This document shows, in pieces, positions 1 through 6,673 of a DNA stretch of 62,184 nt. Origin of the DNA: a virus. Both the position numbers and the translations under genes were made by a program. The notes below the pieces were generated by a model. That model worked only from the letters and a program-made list of their open reading frames with translations, made no database searches and was not told the DNA's origin. The DNA lies in IMG/VR virus record IMGVR_UViG_3300033150_000672, positions 1 through 62,184 of that record; one strand, 5' to 3'. Each line of letters begins with the position of its first letter. The first letter of the stretch is position 1.

Positions 1-130
1 AGGAGGGGTTGTTGTGTATTTGACGAGATGAAAAAAAATAGTTAAAAAAACATAAAAAAAAGAAAAATATAATAATAAAATATAAATAAATAAAACTATT
101 TTTATTTATATTATTATATAATACTGTAAT
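1..130. repeat. AT-rich segment with 12-bp inverted repeat
   Basis: No gene is visible. The stretch is almost pure A+T, with A-tracts near 31-70 and a perfect 12-bp inverted repeat: AATATAAATAAA at 79-90 and its complement at 101-112, separated by 10 bases. It could be the end of the minus-strand transcript that comes from the 0.4-2.7 kb genes, or an easily melted element of a replication origin. The sequence alone does not decide. Confidence 0.5.
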
Positions 131-366
131 TTTCTAAATTTTATCCCCTCATTGGCGCTCTATCGATCAGCTATGATAGTTGCACAGTTTCATTTATTAC
201 TTCACAGCAACTTTATATTCGCCAAAATCTAGTCATTTATAATCGTCTATCTCCTCCACTATCAATCGCGATAATTGCTGATAATCTATAATCCACCAAA
301 ACGCGTTTTGATTTTTGGTTTTATAGATTCCTTTCTTTTCTAGACCTCAGGCCCCTCAGGCCAGAT
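131..366. repeat. Non-coding stretch with short inverted repeats
   Basis: No credible gene. It contains AGTTGC/GCAACT at 178-183 and 207-212, and a bipartite hairpin at 283-329 in which AATCTATAA (283-291) pairs with 321-329 and ACCAAAA (295-301) pairs with 313-319. The loop contains the palindrome ACGCGT. It lies just downstream of the truncated methyltransferase, so it may be the decayed remainder of that gene, a terminator or part of an origin. Confidence 0.4.
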
Positions 367-450
367 TTAAGGCCATATTGAAGGCCGTTCACCACGATTG
401 CCACCAATACCAGCATAAAGGTTCAAAACTCTCAACTTATCATCACTCAT
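367..450 (-). pseudogene. Truncated DNA cytosine-5 methyltransferase (N-terminal remnant)
   Basis: Starting at 450 after a GGAGG site, the minus strand encodes 27 residues: MSDDK followed by LRVLNLYAGIGGNR, then a short unrelated tail and a stop at 367. The LNLYAGIGG segment matches motif I, the S-adenosylmethionine loop, that opens C5-cytosine methyltransferases. None of the later motifs (PC, ENV, QxRxR) follow in any frame, so the protein cannot be active. It looks like the relic of a deletion. The first 17 bases duplicate the start of the next upstream gene at 654, which may have been the recombination site. Confidence 0.6.
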
Positions 451-654
451 TTATCCGAAAACCTCCTCAATAATTTCATTTAATTCTTTAACACTAATTT
501 TAATAGCAAAGTCCTTTCCAATACCATAATTATTAATTCTTCTCTTCAATTCTTGTAAACATTCCAAAATATCTTTTTTATAAAAACAATTATCTTTCGA
601 AAGATGAACACTAACTTCACGTTCCAACAAAGGAACAAACTTATCATCACTCAT
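451..654 (-). CDS. Small hypothetical protein (67 aa)
   Basis: Not recognised. A charged, mostly helical 67-residue protein without membrane segments or cysteine motifs. The ATG at 654 overlaps the stop of the gene before it and follows a GGAGGG site, so the two are translationally coupled. Its first five codons are identical to those of the methyltransferase remnant downstream. Confidence 0.6.
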   Translation of the reverse strand: MSDDKFVPLLEREVSVHLSKDNCFYKKDILECLQELKRRINNYGIGKDFAIKISVKELNEIIEEVFG

Positions 655-950
655 TTCAAACCCTCCAATTTTTTTTGTTTTATCTTTTGTTTCATTTCTT
701 TTATCTTTCTTTTTATTTCTTTTATTAGTTCATCACTCCAATGCAATAAGTTTTGAGTGTAGCATATTCTTACTTCTTTGCTTATATACTCTATTTCATA
801 TCTTACGTCATACATTCCAAATTGTAACCAACAAAAATCCACGCTCCATCCCTTTGGCAGTTCTTTTAATAACTTTCTACCAAAGGCCTGCTCTGCGCTC
901 CAAGAAATGTTAAATCCTTCTGTGCCTTTTTTTGTTGTTGATGTTATCAT
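651..950 (-). CDS. Hypothetical protein (99 aa)
   Basis: I place the start at 950 because a perfect GGAGGTGAT site lies just upstream; an in-frame extension to 992 would run into the structured element. The protein starts MITSTTKKG, has a tryptophan-rich centre (GWSVDFCWLQFG) and ends in a lysine-rich helix. No family recognised. The inverted-repeat element at 982-1150 would form its 5' leader if both are on one transcript. Confidence 0.65.
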   Translation of the reverse strand: MITSTTKKGTEGFNISWSAEQAFGRKLLKELPKGWSVDFCWLQFGMYDVRYEIEYISKEVRICYTQNLLHWSDELIKEIKRKIKEMKQKIKQKKLEGLK

Positions 951-981
951 CTTTTTATCACCTCCGTGTTGCAAATATGAT

Positions 982-1150
982 AGCAGGAGCATCTAGACCA
1001 ATCAATTTAAAAGGAGATGCTCGATTTCACCCCTGTTGTCCTCCAGGAGGCTACATATGCTGCAAAATGTGTTCATAGGCGATAAGTGTAGGCGCTGTAT
1101 TTATCACTCATGGCCCGATTTCTTTCAACTCATATCTAGATGCTCCCGCT
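982..1150. ncRNA. Putative structured RNA closed by a 16-bp stem
   Basis: AGCAGGAGCATCTAGA at 982-997 is complementary, with one mismatch, to 1135-1150. Inside, GATAAGTGTA (1081-1090) can pair with TGTATTTATC (1096-1105) over ten positions, three of them G-U pairs on the plus strand, and CCTCCAGGAGG near 1040 is a palindrome. A third element, AGATGCTC at 1014-1021, competes with 1138-1145 for the same partner at 987-994, so two folds are possible. No protein explains it. The single G-U of the outer stem favours the minus strand and the inner hairpin favours the plus strand, so the strand is unresolved. I do not recognise an RNA family. Confidence 0.5.
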
Positions 1151-1151
1151 T

Positions 1152-1187
1152 AAAAAATAAAAAACATAATTGACTCAATACGAGTCA
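1152..1187 (-). terminator. Hairpin plus T-run terminator
   Basis: On the minus strand TGACTC and GAGTCA (1182-1187 and 1171-1176) form a 6-bp hairpin, followed by a T-rich run across 1152-1164. It lies just after the stop of the 1199-1345 gene and just before the structured element, and would end or attenuate the transcript there. Confidence 0.5.
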
Positions 1188-1198
1188 TAAAGTTAAAA

Positions 1199-1345
1199 CT
1201 ACGATAATATTCTCTCATTGTGGTCTCTTATGTCTTCTGTGCTCCAAACCAAATGCCACTCATGCTCACAATCATCAACGCCTGAGTCACCACCGAACCA
1301 CGATTCAGCGCCACAATGAATACAAACATATCCTTCATCTGTCAT
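1199..1345 (-). CDS. Small zinc-ribbon-like protein (48 aa)
   Basis: MTDEGYVCIHCGAESWFGG is followed by an acidic, tryptophan-containing tail with one more cysteine and nearby histidines (DDCEHEWH). The CxxC knuckle and C/H cluster suggest one bound zinc. Function unknown. It is closely spaced after the 1348-1581 gene, in the same minus-strand run. Confidence 0.6.
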   Translation of the reverse strand: MTDEGYVCIHCGAESWFGGDSGVDDCEHEWHLVWSTEDIRDHNERILS

Positions 1346-1347
1346 TT

Positions 1348-1581
1348 TTACTCACATCCTGCTAGGTCTATGGTTATTGCTTTGTTTGTTTTTATTATTC
1401 TTTCATTCTTATTGCCGTAAGGAACAACATTCACTTTATTAATTCCGTTAAGGTAATTGTTTATGGTTATTCTGACATAACCATCATGCTTCTGAAAGTG
1501 AATCGTTGCTTCTAATTGCTCTTTATCATCTTCTAGGTCAATGTCTATTGAGTTTTCATGCTGATTTATTTTTGTTTTCAT
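1348..1581 (-). CDS. Hypothetical protein (77 aa)
   Basis: Not recognised. Acidic N-terminal half, then alternating hydrophobic and polar residues suggesting a small beta-rich fold. Its start at 1581 lies inside the end of the 1556-1756 gene, so the two are probably translated as a coupled pair. Confidence 0.6.
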   Translation of the reverse strand: MKTKINQHENSIDIDLEDDKEQLEATIHFQKHDGYVRITINNYLNGINKVNVVPYGNKNERIIKTNKAITIDLAGCE

Positions 1582-1756
1582 TTTTTAAAACCTCCTCCAA
1601 TACAATATCCAACAAGACCAGGGCTAATTCTCCCCCTTCAAAATCATTATCTAGCGCCCTCGCCATTTCATTTTTGCTTGCTCCTTCTTTTATCATTTCT
1701 CTAATATCGCATAAGACCGCTGAGTCATTATGCTGAAACTCTTTTTTCAATCTCAT
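1556..1756 (-). CDS. Hypothetical protein (66 aa)
   Basis: Not recognised. A helical 66-residue protein whose centre (CDIREMIKEGASKNEMARAL) resembles a small helix-turn-helix but is too short to assign. It is preceded by a GAGGTGATT ribosome site. Confidence 0.6.
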   Translation of the reverse strand: MRLKKEFQHNDSAVLCDIREMIKEGASKNEMARALDNDFEGGELALVLLDIVLEEVLKNENKNKSA

Positions 1757-1794
1757 TTTTTAATCACCTCAATATTTCTATTTATTATCCACTC

Positions 1795-1932
1795 TTAGGT
1801 TTCTTTTTCTTCTTCTCCTTCTTCTATTTCTTCGTCATAATCTTCTGTTAAATCCCAGCCATAATCAGCATAAACTTCGCTTTTTGGCTTAAACTTTTTG
1901 TATTCCCTATTACAATTTAACATTTTATTCAT
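1795..1932 (-). CDS. Small acidic protein (45 aa)
   Basis: A strong GGAGAGGTGATG site precedes the start at 1932. The N-terminal half is basic (EYKKFKPKSE) and the last third is almost all glutamate (EEIEEGEEEKE). Such acidic tails occur on DNA mimics and on SSB or partner-binding proteins. Function unknown. Confidence 0.55.
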   Translation of the reverse strand: MNKMLNCNREYKKFKPKSEVYADYGWDLTEDYDEEIEEGEEEKET

Positions 1933-1989
1933 CACCTCTCCTTATAATTAATTATTGTCTTTGCTTAACTTCTTATTTTTTCTGTTCGT

Positions 1990-2298
1990 TTAATCGTCAT
2001 TTGGAAATGATACTGGAGGCCCATTCCAAGTATCTTCCTCCTTATCATTTTCTTCATTTTCTTCTACCTCTCTCCAATTTTCTCTCTCTCGAATCTTCAT
2101 TCTCATAACCCCAACCTCTCTTTTGTATGTTGGAAGTTCCTTTTTTGGAACTTGTTCAACATTTTTAATTATAAAATATTCATGGTCTTTTACCATATCA
2201 TCATTTAAAATGCTTAGCCATTCTCTCCTCATTCTGCCTATATTTATTCGGACGCTGACTTTTTTATGTTTTTTGTCTCCTTCATAATAATCTTCCAT
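1990..2298 (-). CDS. Hypothetical protein (102 aa)
   Basis: Not recognised. Strongly charged, with a basic centre and an acidic C-terminus. It has its own copy of the ACTATTCAC leader plus GGAGAGGTGAG ribosome site, shared with the gene before it, and sits just after a hairpin terminator. It is therefore probably translated from an attenuated or separately started message. Confidence 0.6.
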   Translation of the reverse strand: MEDYYEGDKKHKKVSVRINIGRMRREWLSILNDDMVKDHEYFIIKNVEQVPKKELPTYKREVGVMRMKIRERENWREVEENEENDKEEDTWNGPPVSFPNDD

Positions 2299-2330
2299 TT
2301 TTCACTCACCTCTCCTTTTTTGTGAATAGT

Positions 2331-2358
2331 AAAAAAAGAGGAATATTTAATATTCCTC
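2331..2358 (-). terminator. Intrinsic-type terminator
   Basis: GAGGAATAT / ATATTCCTC forms a perfect 9-bp hairpin at 2338-2358, overlapping the stop codon of the 2347-2673 gene. Seven T residues follow on the minus strand. It separates that gene from the next one. Confidence 0.65.
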
Positions 2359-2673
2359 AATAATAAAACGTTTATTAAGTAATTTAAATTTATCTGGGTC
2401 TGTTATTGCTTTTAGAATTAACCAAATCATTTCACCTGTATGTATGTCTCCCCCTTCCTCGTCGCCTATAATAAATCCTGGGGTTTCGCAATTCCAGACC
2501 GTATAACCTGAGGAATTAATTTCAGAATCAACTATAAGTGTTTTATTTTCTACCTTTATCTCAAAGCCATGCATTCTGCAACACCTGTCCTCCAATTCTG
2601 TAAGTTCTCTTTCGTAACCTTCCTCGTCATATAAATCGATTTTAGCACCTTCGCAAAAGATTTCATAATCCAT
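2347..2673 (-). CDS. Hypothetical acidic protein (108 aa)
   Basis: Start chosen at 2673 (MDYEIFCEGAK) after AAAGGAGGTGATT; a longer in-frame reading from 2814 would translate through the upstream terminator and leader. The protein is acidic, with CC and single cysteines near its middle. No family recognised. It is the first gene of the leftward transcript from the divergent promoter near 2960. Confidence 0.65.
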   Translation of the reverse strand: MDYEIFCEGAKIDLYDEEGYERELTELEDRCCRMHGFEIKVENKTLIVDSEINSSGYTVWNCETPGFIIGDEEGGDIHTGEMIWLILKAITDPDKFKLLNKRFIIEEY

Positions 2674-2702
2674 GCGAATCACCTCCTTTTTTGTGAATAG
2701 TA

Positions 2703-2744
2703 AAGTAAAATAAAAAAAATAAAAGGAGAGAGATTTTAAATCTC
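2703..2744 (-). terminator. Leader terminator/attenuator
   Basis: GAGATTT / AAATCTC (2730-2744) makes a 7-bp hairpin on the minus strand, followed by a long T-rich run (2703-2724) and then the ACTATTCACAAAAAAGGAGG leader of the 2347-2673 gene. Lying between promoter and first gene, it could act as an attenuator. Confidence 0.5.
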
Positions 2745-3280
2745 GCTTAAACCTGCCTTTAACAACGTGTTTTAAACGTTGGCGCTTAAACTGTATTATT
2801 GTTATTAATAGCACTCATAAGAAACTAAAATGGTGCTAACGAGCCAGTTTTACTATTGTAACATTACTTAGCGCCTACCTTTACATTATAACAGGCCTCT
2901 TGCCTATTATAACGTTACTACCTGTCTATTTTACTAATAAATATATAACATTGTTTATTTATAAATGTTACGTTTTATAATCTAATTACAGAGCCAATGA
3001 CGGAGGTATGTAGGAGAGGTATTTTTTGTTACTGTAGAATAGTAACAGATGGAGGCCTCCTCCTAAAAACGCTTAAAAGGAGGGGTAGGCCAAGTTACGG
3101 ACAAAGGAGGGGATACTCTTCATAGTCAGGGAATCTCCACTCACCAACCTCCTCCTCCACCAAAATCTATATTTTTCAACTTCTATATTTAACTTCTAAC
3201 TGTTATAACTTCACAGTAACAAAAAACCACTTTTTCTTCAATCACCAAAAAATTTAAATTTAGCATCAATCATAACAAAA
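2745..3280. promoter_or_regulatory. Divergent intergenic region with hairpins and repeats (possible origin)
   Basis: No convincing gene in over 500 bases. A leftward TATA box (TATTTATAAAT) lies at 2956-2966. Its transcript would contain an 11-bp hairpin at 2886-2912. TGTTACT / AGTAACA forms a perfect hairpin at 3027-3047. ATTATAAC occurs several times around 2885-2915. The part from 3000 to 3180 is strand-biased, with AGGAGG-rich and then CCTCC-rich blocks. This is the only place where transcription diverges, so it is the best candidate for a control region or replication origin. Confidence 0.5.
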
Positions 3281-3311
3281 CATTTATAAACACAGAAATA
3301 ATATTATAACT
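3281..3311 (+). promoter_or_regulatory. Archaeal TATA promoter of the rightward arm
   Basis: TTTATAAA at 3283-3290 is centred about 26 bp before the ATG at 3312, and no ribosome site precedes that ATG. Archaeal transcription starts about 25 bp after the TATA centre, so the mRNA should be leaderless. Confidence 0.7.
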
Positions 3312-3746
3312 ATGAAATTAATTAATAAAACAAAATATTTGACAAAAGACCTAAAGAAACTATTTGAAAAGATAATAAAAGAAAACGGAATAAAATCAAG
3401 CGATATAGAAGTAAAGGTAACAACATCAAAAATAAAAAGAAGTTTTAGAAGAAGAAGTTTTGAAGACACGGTTCACGGAACGGCGTATAGATGGAACAAC
3501 TTTATTCACATGAGAATACCAGAAAAACTTCAAATAATTACATACAACAAAAACGGAAGGCGGACAATTTTCAGAGAACTTGAAAAACTTGATATGGAAC
3601 AAACCAAAATGGTTGCACGCGTGTTTGAACACGAATTAGACCATATAAGAGGAATAGACAAACACATAGACATGGTTAATTGGTGGGAAAAAGATGTAGA
3701 ATATATCGGAGACGTTGAAATTCAAAAAAGGGAGGATATAAAATGA
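3312..3746 (+). CDS. Zincin-like metalloprotease candidate (144 aa)
   Basis: The N-terminal half is basic, with a run of arginines after residue 40. Near residues 110-120 the protein has EHELDHIRGIDKH: an HExxH zinc/catalytic motif followed by a downstream histidine, as in small zincins. It is the first gene of the rightward arm behind a strong promoter, so it is likely expressed early in that transcript. Family not assigned; the peptide target is unknown. A chance HELDH match cannot be excluded, but it lies in a well-formed helix as expected. Confidence 0.6.
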   Translation: MKLINKTKYLTKDLKKLFEKIIKENGIKSSDIEVKVTTSKIKRSFRRRSFEDTVHGTAYRWNNFIHMRIPEKLQIITYNKNGRRTIFRELEKLDMEQTKMVARVFEHELDHIRGIDKHIDMVNWWEKDVEYIGDVEIQKREDIK

Positions 3747-3961
3747 AAGAAATGATTAAAGATTTTTTTAAATTTTACTTTTTAATGATATTTACAATTT
3801 TGTTAGGATTCTTAATTTTATCTCCAACTATTTTTCTTGCTGATTTTGCTTCTCAATATGGTGCTGATTGGGTTTTGTTGATAATGATTTTATTATCTCC
3901 GTTCAATTTGGTTGTGATATTGGTTATATTAGAGAAAGTAGTTAATGAGGTGTTTAAATGA
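3743..3961 (+). CDS. Small membrane protein (72 aa)
   Basis: Two strongly hydrophobic segments (about residues 10-32 and 40-62) separated by an acidic QYGADW turn predict a two-helix membrane protein. Start overlaps the previous stop by four bases. Holin-like in size, but far from the other late genes; function unknown. Confidence 0.6.
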   Translation: MKEMIKDFFKFYFLMIFTILLGFLILSPTIFLADFASQYGADWVLLIMILLSPFNLVVILVILEKVVNEVFK

Positions 3962-4158
3962 GTGAAAGATATTATATAACTGGTGTGCAGTTGGGATTAA
4001 TTAAGGGATTGGCAAGTGATAAGCATGTTTGTGATTTGGTGAATGAAATTATTGCCGAGCAGTTTATAGGAAGAATGAAAGAACCATATAGTGATTATGA
4101 AATTATTATTAGGAGGAAGAAGAATAAGAGAGGGAGGAAAAAGAATGAGAAAGTTTAA
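3958..4158 (+). CDS. Hypothetical protein (66 aa)
   Basis: Not recognised. Helical with a very basic C-terminus (RRKKNKRGRKKNEK) that could bind nucleic acid. ATGA overlap with the preceding gene. Confidence 0.55.
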   Translation: MSERYYITGVQLGLIKGLASDKHVCDLVNEIIAEQFIGRMKEPYSDYEIIIRRKKNKRGRKKNEKV

Positions 4159-4519
4159 ATTTCGTGCTTGGAGTGAACATTTGAAAGTAATGCATTATGA
4201 AATAAAGAAGATTGAGCAGGTAGATGGATGGAAAATAATGCAATGGACTGGACTCAAAGATAAGAATGGCAAGGATATTTATGAAGGAGATATTGTAAAG
4301 TTAATCTTACCGATTAGTAGAGTAGTCGATAAGAATATGTTTGAAAGTGGATTAGATAATAAGAATATGTTTGAATTAATAGTTGGCGAGATTATATTTG
4401 AAGATTGTGAATTTTGTTTAAAAATAACAGAAGAGGAGAGGCATAGTATTTCCTCTCGTTATACTATTGAAGTTGTTGGTAACATTTTTGAGAATCCTGA
4501 GTTGGTGAAAGAGAAATGA
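4145..4519 (+). CDS. YopX-family protein (124 aa)
   Basis: Begins MRKFKFRAWSEHLKVM and contains WTGLKDKNGKDIYEGDIV, the signature of the phage YopX family. Role unknown in all known members; common in accessory regions of phages. I start at 4145, because the longer in-frame start lies inside the previous gene and reads as a shadow. Confidence 0.85.
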   Translation: MRKFKFRAWSEHLKVMHYEIKKIEQVDGWKIMQWTGLKDKNGKDIYEGDIVKLILPISRVVDKNMFESGLDNKNMFELIVGEIIFEDCEFCLKITEEERHSISSRYTIEVVGNIFENPELVKEK

Positions 4520-4863
4520 CTAATAAGGAGTTGCCGATGTTTAAATTATGTTTTAGTCCTGAAATTTATGAGGCCATAACTCATGAAATAAAAAGAAGTG
4601 AAAACAAACCTTTAGAATTACCAGAACCCGTTAAAACCAAGCATGGATGGTATGATTGTGTTCTTGGTAGTAATTGTGAAGAGGTTTGTGACCATAAGAC
4701 TAAGAGAGAAGCATTAAATCATGCTAAAAAGATTTTAAAGTATTTGAATAGTCCTTGTATGGAGTGTGGTGATGGGACTTTGGTTTGTAATTGTGATTTA
4801 TTGTATCATAAGTTGTCTAAATGTGATTGGAAAATTAATAAGTTGGTGAAAGATAATGGTTGA
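4516..4863 (+). CDS. Cysteine-rich hypothetical protein (115 aa)
   Basis: The C-terminal third has CMECGDGTLVCNCDLLYHK, a likely treble-clef or zinc-ribbon site, and an earlier CEEVCDHK pair. The middle (KTKHGWYDCVLG) resembles small phage proteins of unknown role. Not assigned. Confidence 0.55.
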   Translation: MTNKELPMFKLCFSPEIYEAITHEIKRSENKPLELPEPVKTKHGWYDCVLGSNCEEVCDHKTKREALNHAKKILKYLNSPCMECGDGTLVCNCDLLYHKLSKCDWKINKLVKDNG

Positions 4864-5101
4864 TTTTATGGAAGTTATGATGTGGATACTTGCTTTTTGT
4901 AGTATAGTATTAATATTACAGTTTTTCTTTTCATTAATAGATGATAAAATTACTTGTTATGAGATAACTGTTAGTGGCAGGACAATTCTTTGCGAAAATA
5001 TTTATTGCTACAATAGCAATTGTAAGTTTTATGATTGTGCTGATGGTTACAAGTATTTTGATGATAGTGTTGACAGGTATAGGTTGGTGAAGTGTGAATG
5101 A
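4856..5101 (+). CDS. Single-pass membrane protein with cysteine-rich tail (81 aa)
   Basis: A hydrophobic helix at about residues 4-27 is followed by a domain with five cysteines (ENIYCYNSNCKFYDC). The arrangement suggests a membrane-anchored, perhaps extracellular, disulfide- or metal-stabilised domain. Function unknown. Confidence 0.55.
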   Translation: MVDFMEVMMWILAFCSIVLILQFFFSLIDDKITCYEITVSGRTILCENIYCYNSNCKFYDCADGYKYFDDSVDRYRLVKCE

Positions 5102-5394
5102 AGTGTAGTATTTGTGGTAGAACTATTGGAACGAGTGGTAAGTGTTTTGATTATGAAATAGAGAAATTATATAGGAGAGGTTTTTTTGAAACTGCAATAA
5201 AATTATTAGAAGAACACGAGCACGTGCATAGGTTTTACCCGACAGGAGATAAAAGAAGTATTAAAATGGAAGATGAAATAAAGGATGCTATTGGTTCAGA
5301 CAAATATTCAACAAGGCACTTATCAATGTATGACGACATTGAATATAAGTTTATTTGTGAGTGCGGACTGACGAAATGGGTGAGAGAGAAATGA
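5098..5394 (+). CDS. Zinc-finger hypothetical protein (98 aa)
   Basis: Starts with MKCSICGRTIG and ends with a second pair, FICECGLTKW, so two CxxC or CxC knuckles bracket a helical core. Family not recognised. Confidence 0.55.
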   Translation: MKCSICGRTIGTSGKCFDYEIEKLYRRGFFETAIKLLEEHEHVHRFYPTGDKRSIKMEDEIKDAIGSDKYSTRHLSMYDDIEYKFICECGLTKWVREK

Positions 5395-5525
5395 GTGATG
5401 AAATAGTTAAAAAAATTCTTCTTGAACACAACAAGATGATAAAAAAATTGATAGAATTATGTGCAAAAAATGATAGAAGAATTTCAGAATTAATAATTAG
5501 ACAAAAGTTGGAGGATTTGAAATGA
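5391..5525 (+). CDS. Small coiled-coil protein (44 aa)
   Basis: Starts with an ATGA overlap on the preceding gene. A leucine/isoleucine heptad pattern runs through nearly the whole 44 residues (EIVKKILLEHNKMIKKLIEL). Function unknown. Confidence 0.5.
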   Translation: MSDEIVKKILLEHNKMIKKLIELCAKNDRRISELIIRQKLEDLK

Positions 5526-5692
5526 TAGTAATTTATGATGAGAGTAAGGAAATAAGATTGACTATTCGAGAGTTAGAAAAATTTAATTATTTATTAGATA
5601 AAATATTTACACGTTATAAAATTGTTCCTGCTGAACCAAACACTGAAAGCACAACAGAACATAGTTATTATAAATGGGTGAAATGTAAATGA
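5522..5692 (+). CDS. Small hypothetical protein (56 aa)
   Basis: MIVIYDESKEIRLTIREL then a short helix; overlaps both neighbours by the ATGA type of junction, consistent with a real translated member of the operon. Not recognised. Confidence 0.5.
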   Translation: MIVIYDESKEIRLTIRELEKFNYLLDKIFTRYKIVPAEPNTESTTEHSYYKWVKCK

Positions 5693-5895
5693 GTTATTTT
5701 AGGAAGTTTTTTGGAAGATTGGGATTCAGTGTTGGCTTGTTTAAGACAGATTATAAAACATATCATTTTGAGTTTTTTAATGTTGGATTAAAGTTACAAG
5801 AGGTTGATATTCCTTTTGCGTATGAATTGGAATTTAATGTTGTGTTGTTTAATGTTGAGTTTTGTATAAGTTTGTGGTGGAGAAGGGATGACTAA
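5689..5895 (+). CDS. Hypothetical beta-rich protein (68 aa)
   Basis: An aromatic, beta-strand-rich 68-residue protein ending SLWWRRDD. ATGA overlap upstream. Not recognised. Confidence 0.5.
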   Translation: MSYFRKFFGRLGFSVGLFKTDYKTYHFEFFNVGLKLQEVDIPFAYELEFNVVLFNVEFCISLWWRRDD

Positions 5896-6139
5896 GAAAT
5901 TAAGTGAAATTGAAAAACATATTGTGAGTGATGATTATAATAGTTTCTCTATACTTGATGGAAAATCAGAAGATTCATTTATTTATACTAAAGATTTGAA
6001 ATCTCTTGCTCGTGAATGGATAAAAGAATTAGAAGAAGAATTTTATAAAAATGAGAAATTAGGGCTTGGAGGAAACATGACTTATTTTAAAGCCCAGATT
6101 GATTGGATTAAAAAGAATATTTTGGAGGAGAAAGAATGA
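5888..6139 (+). CDS. Tandem paralogue 1 (83 aa)
   Basis: First of three neighbouring genes sharing a start (M-x-KKLSE), a middle helix (LARE/KWIK.L) and an end (DWI.KNILEE). This one has LARELRW-like LAREWIKELEEEF and ends IDWIKKNILEEKE. Mostly helical; no known family. Genes 6136-6480 and 6670-6993 are its relatives, which implies local duplication. Confidence 0.6.
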   Translation: MTKKLSEIEKHIVSDDYNSFSILDGKSEDSFIYTKDLKSLAREWIKELEEEFYKNEKLGLGGNMTYFKAQIDWIKKNILEEKE

Positions 6140-6480
6140 TTAAAAAATTAAGTGAATTAAAACAAATATTAAGGATAATGCTTGATGATTTGGAACCTGA
6201 TTTAGCACGAATAACAATAACTAATAATAGATTTTATGGAGAGGAACAATTAAAATCTTGGGCTCGGGAGTGGGTAAAACAGTTAAAGAAAGAATTAGAA
6301 TCTGTTATTGCTGGCATATCTTTTAGTTTAAGTCATATCACATGGAGTAATATGTCAAAGAAAGAACAGGAAAAATTAAGAAAAGATGGTTTGTGGAGTT
6401 ATAAATGCAAATTAGAAGGACAGATTGAATGGATTGAAAGGAATATTTTGGAGGAAGAAAAAATTGGATGCAAAAGTTAA
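6136..6480 (+). CDS. Tandem paralogue 2 (114 aa)
   Basis: Shares MIKKLSELK, WAREWVKQLKKELES and IEWIERNILEEEK with the flanking paralogues, with an extra segment of about 30 residues in the middle. ATGA overlap with the previous gene. Function unknown. Confidence 0.6.
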   Translation: MIKKLSELKQILRIMLDDLEPDLARITITNNRFYGEEQLKSWAREWVKQLKKELESVIAGISFSLSHITWSNMSKKEQEKLRKDGLWSYKCKLEGQIEWIERNILEEEKIGCKS

Positions 6481-6673
6481 AACAATTTCAACATCAACAA
6501 CAAATGGTATTGTTTATTGTTGGGCAGAAGTAATTATTAGTTTAAGTGAGGAAGAATTTGAAAAGTTAATGAAAGAAAAAAAGAAATTGTTACAAGTTAA
6601 AAAACTTGGGGTGAAATGTATGATTAAATCATTTTTAGATGATTTGAGTGTAACAGAGGATGAGTTGAAATGA
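6464..6673 (+). CDS. Hypothetical protein (69 aa), TTG start
   Basis: I choose the TTG at 6464, because a GGAGGAAGAA site sits just before it; an upstream ATG at 6425 lies inside the previous gene and gives a run that looks like shadow. The protein begins with a beta-rich segment (KVKTISTSTTNGIVYCW) and ends with a charged helix. Not recognised. Confidence 0.5.
   Translation: MDAKVKTISTSTTNGIVYCWAEVIISLSEEEFEKLMKEKKKLLQVKKLGVKCMIKSFLDDLSVTEDELK

Noticed and set aside
982-1150. RNase P, SRP or tRNA-like RNA
   Set aside because: None of the conserved sequence blocks of these RNAs could be found on either strand.
2997-3125. 42-codon plus-strand frame with cysteines and an RRGRPSYGQRRG basic stretch
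   Set aside because: No ribosome site or promoter at the right distance, and it covers hairpins and AGGAGG-rich repeats that explain the composition.
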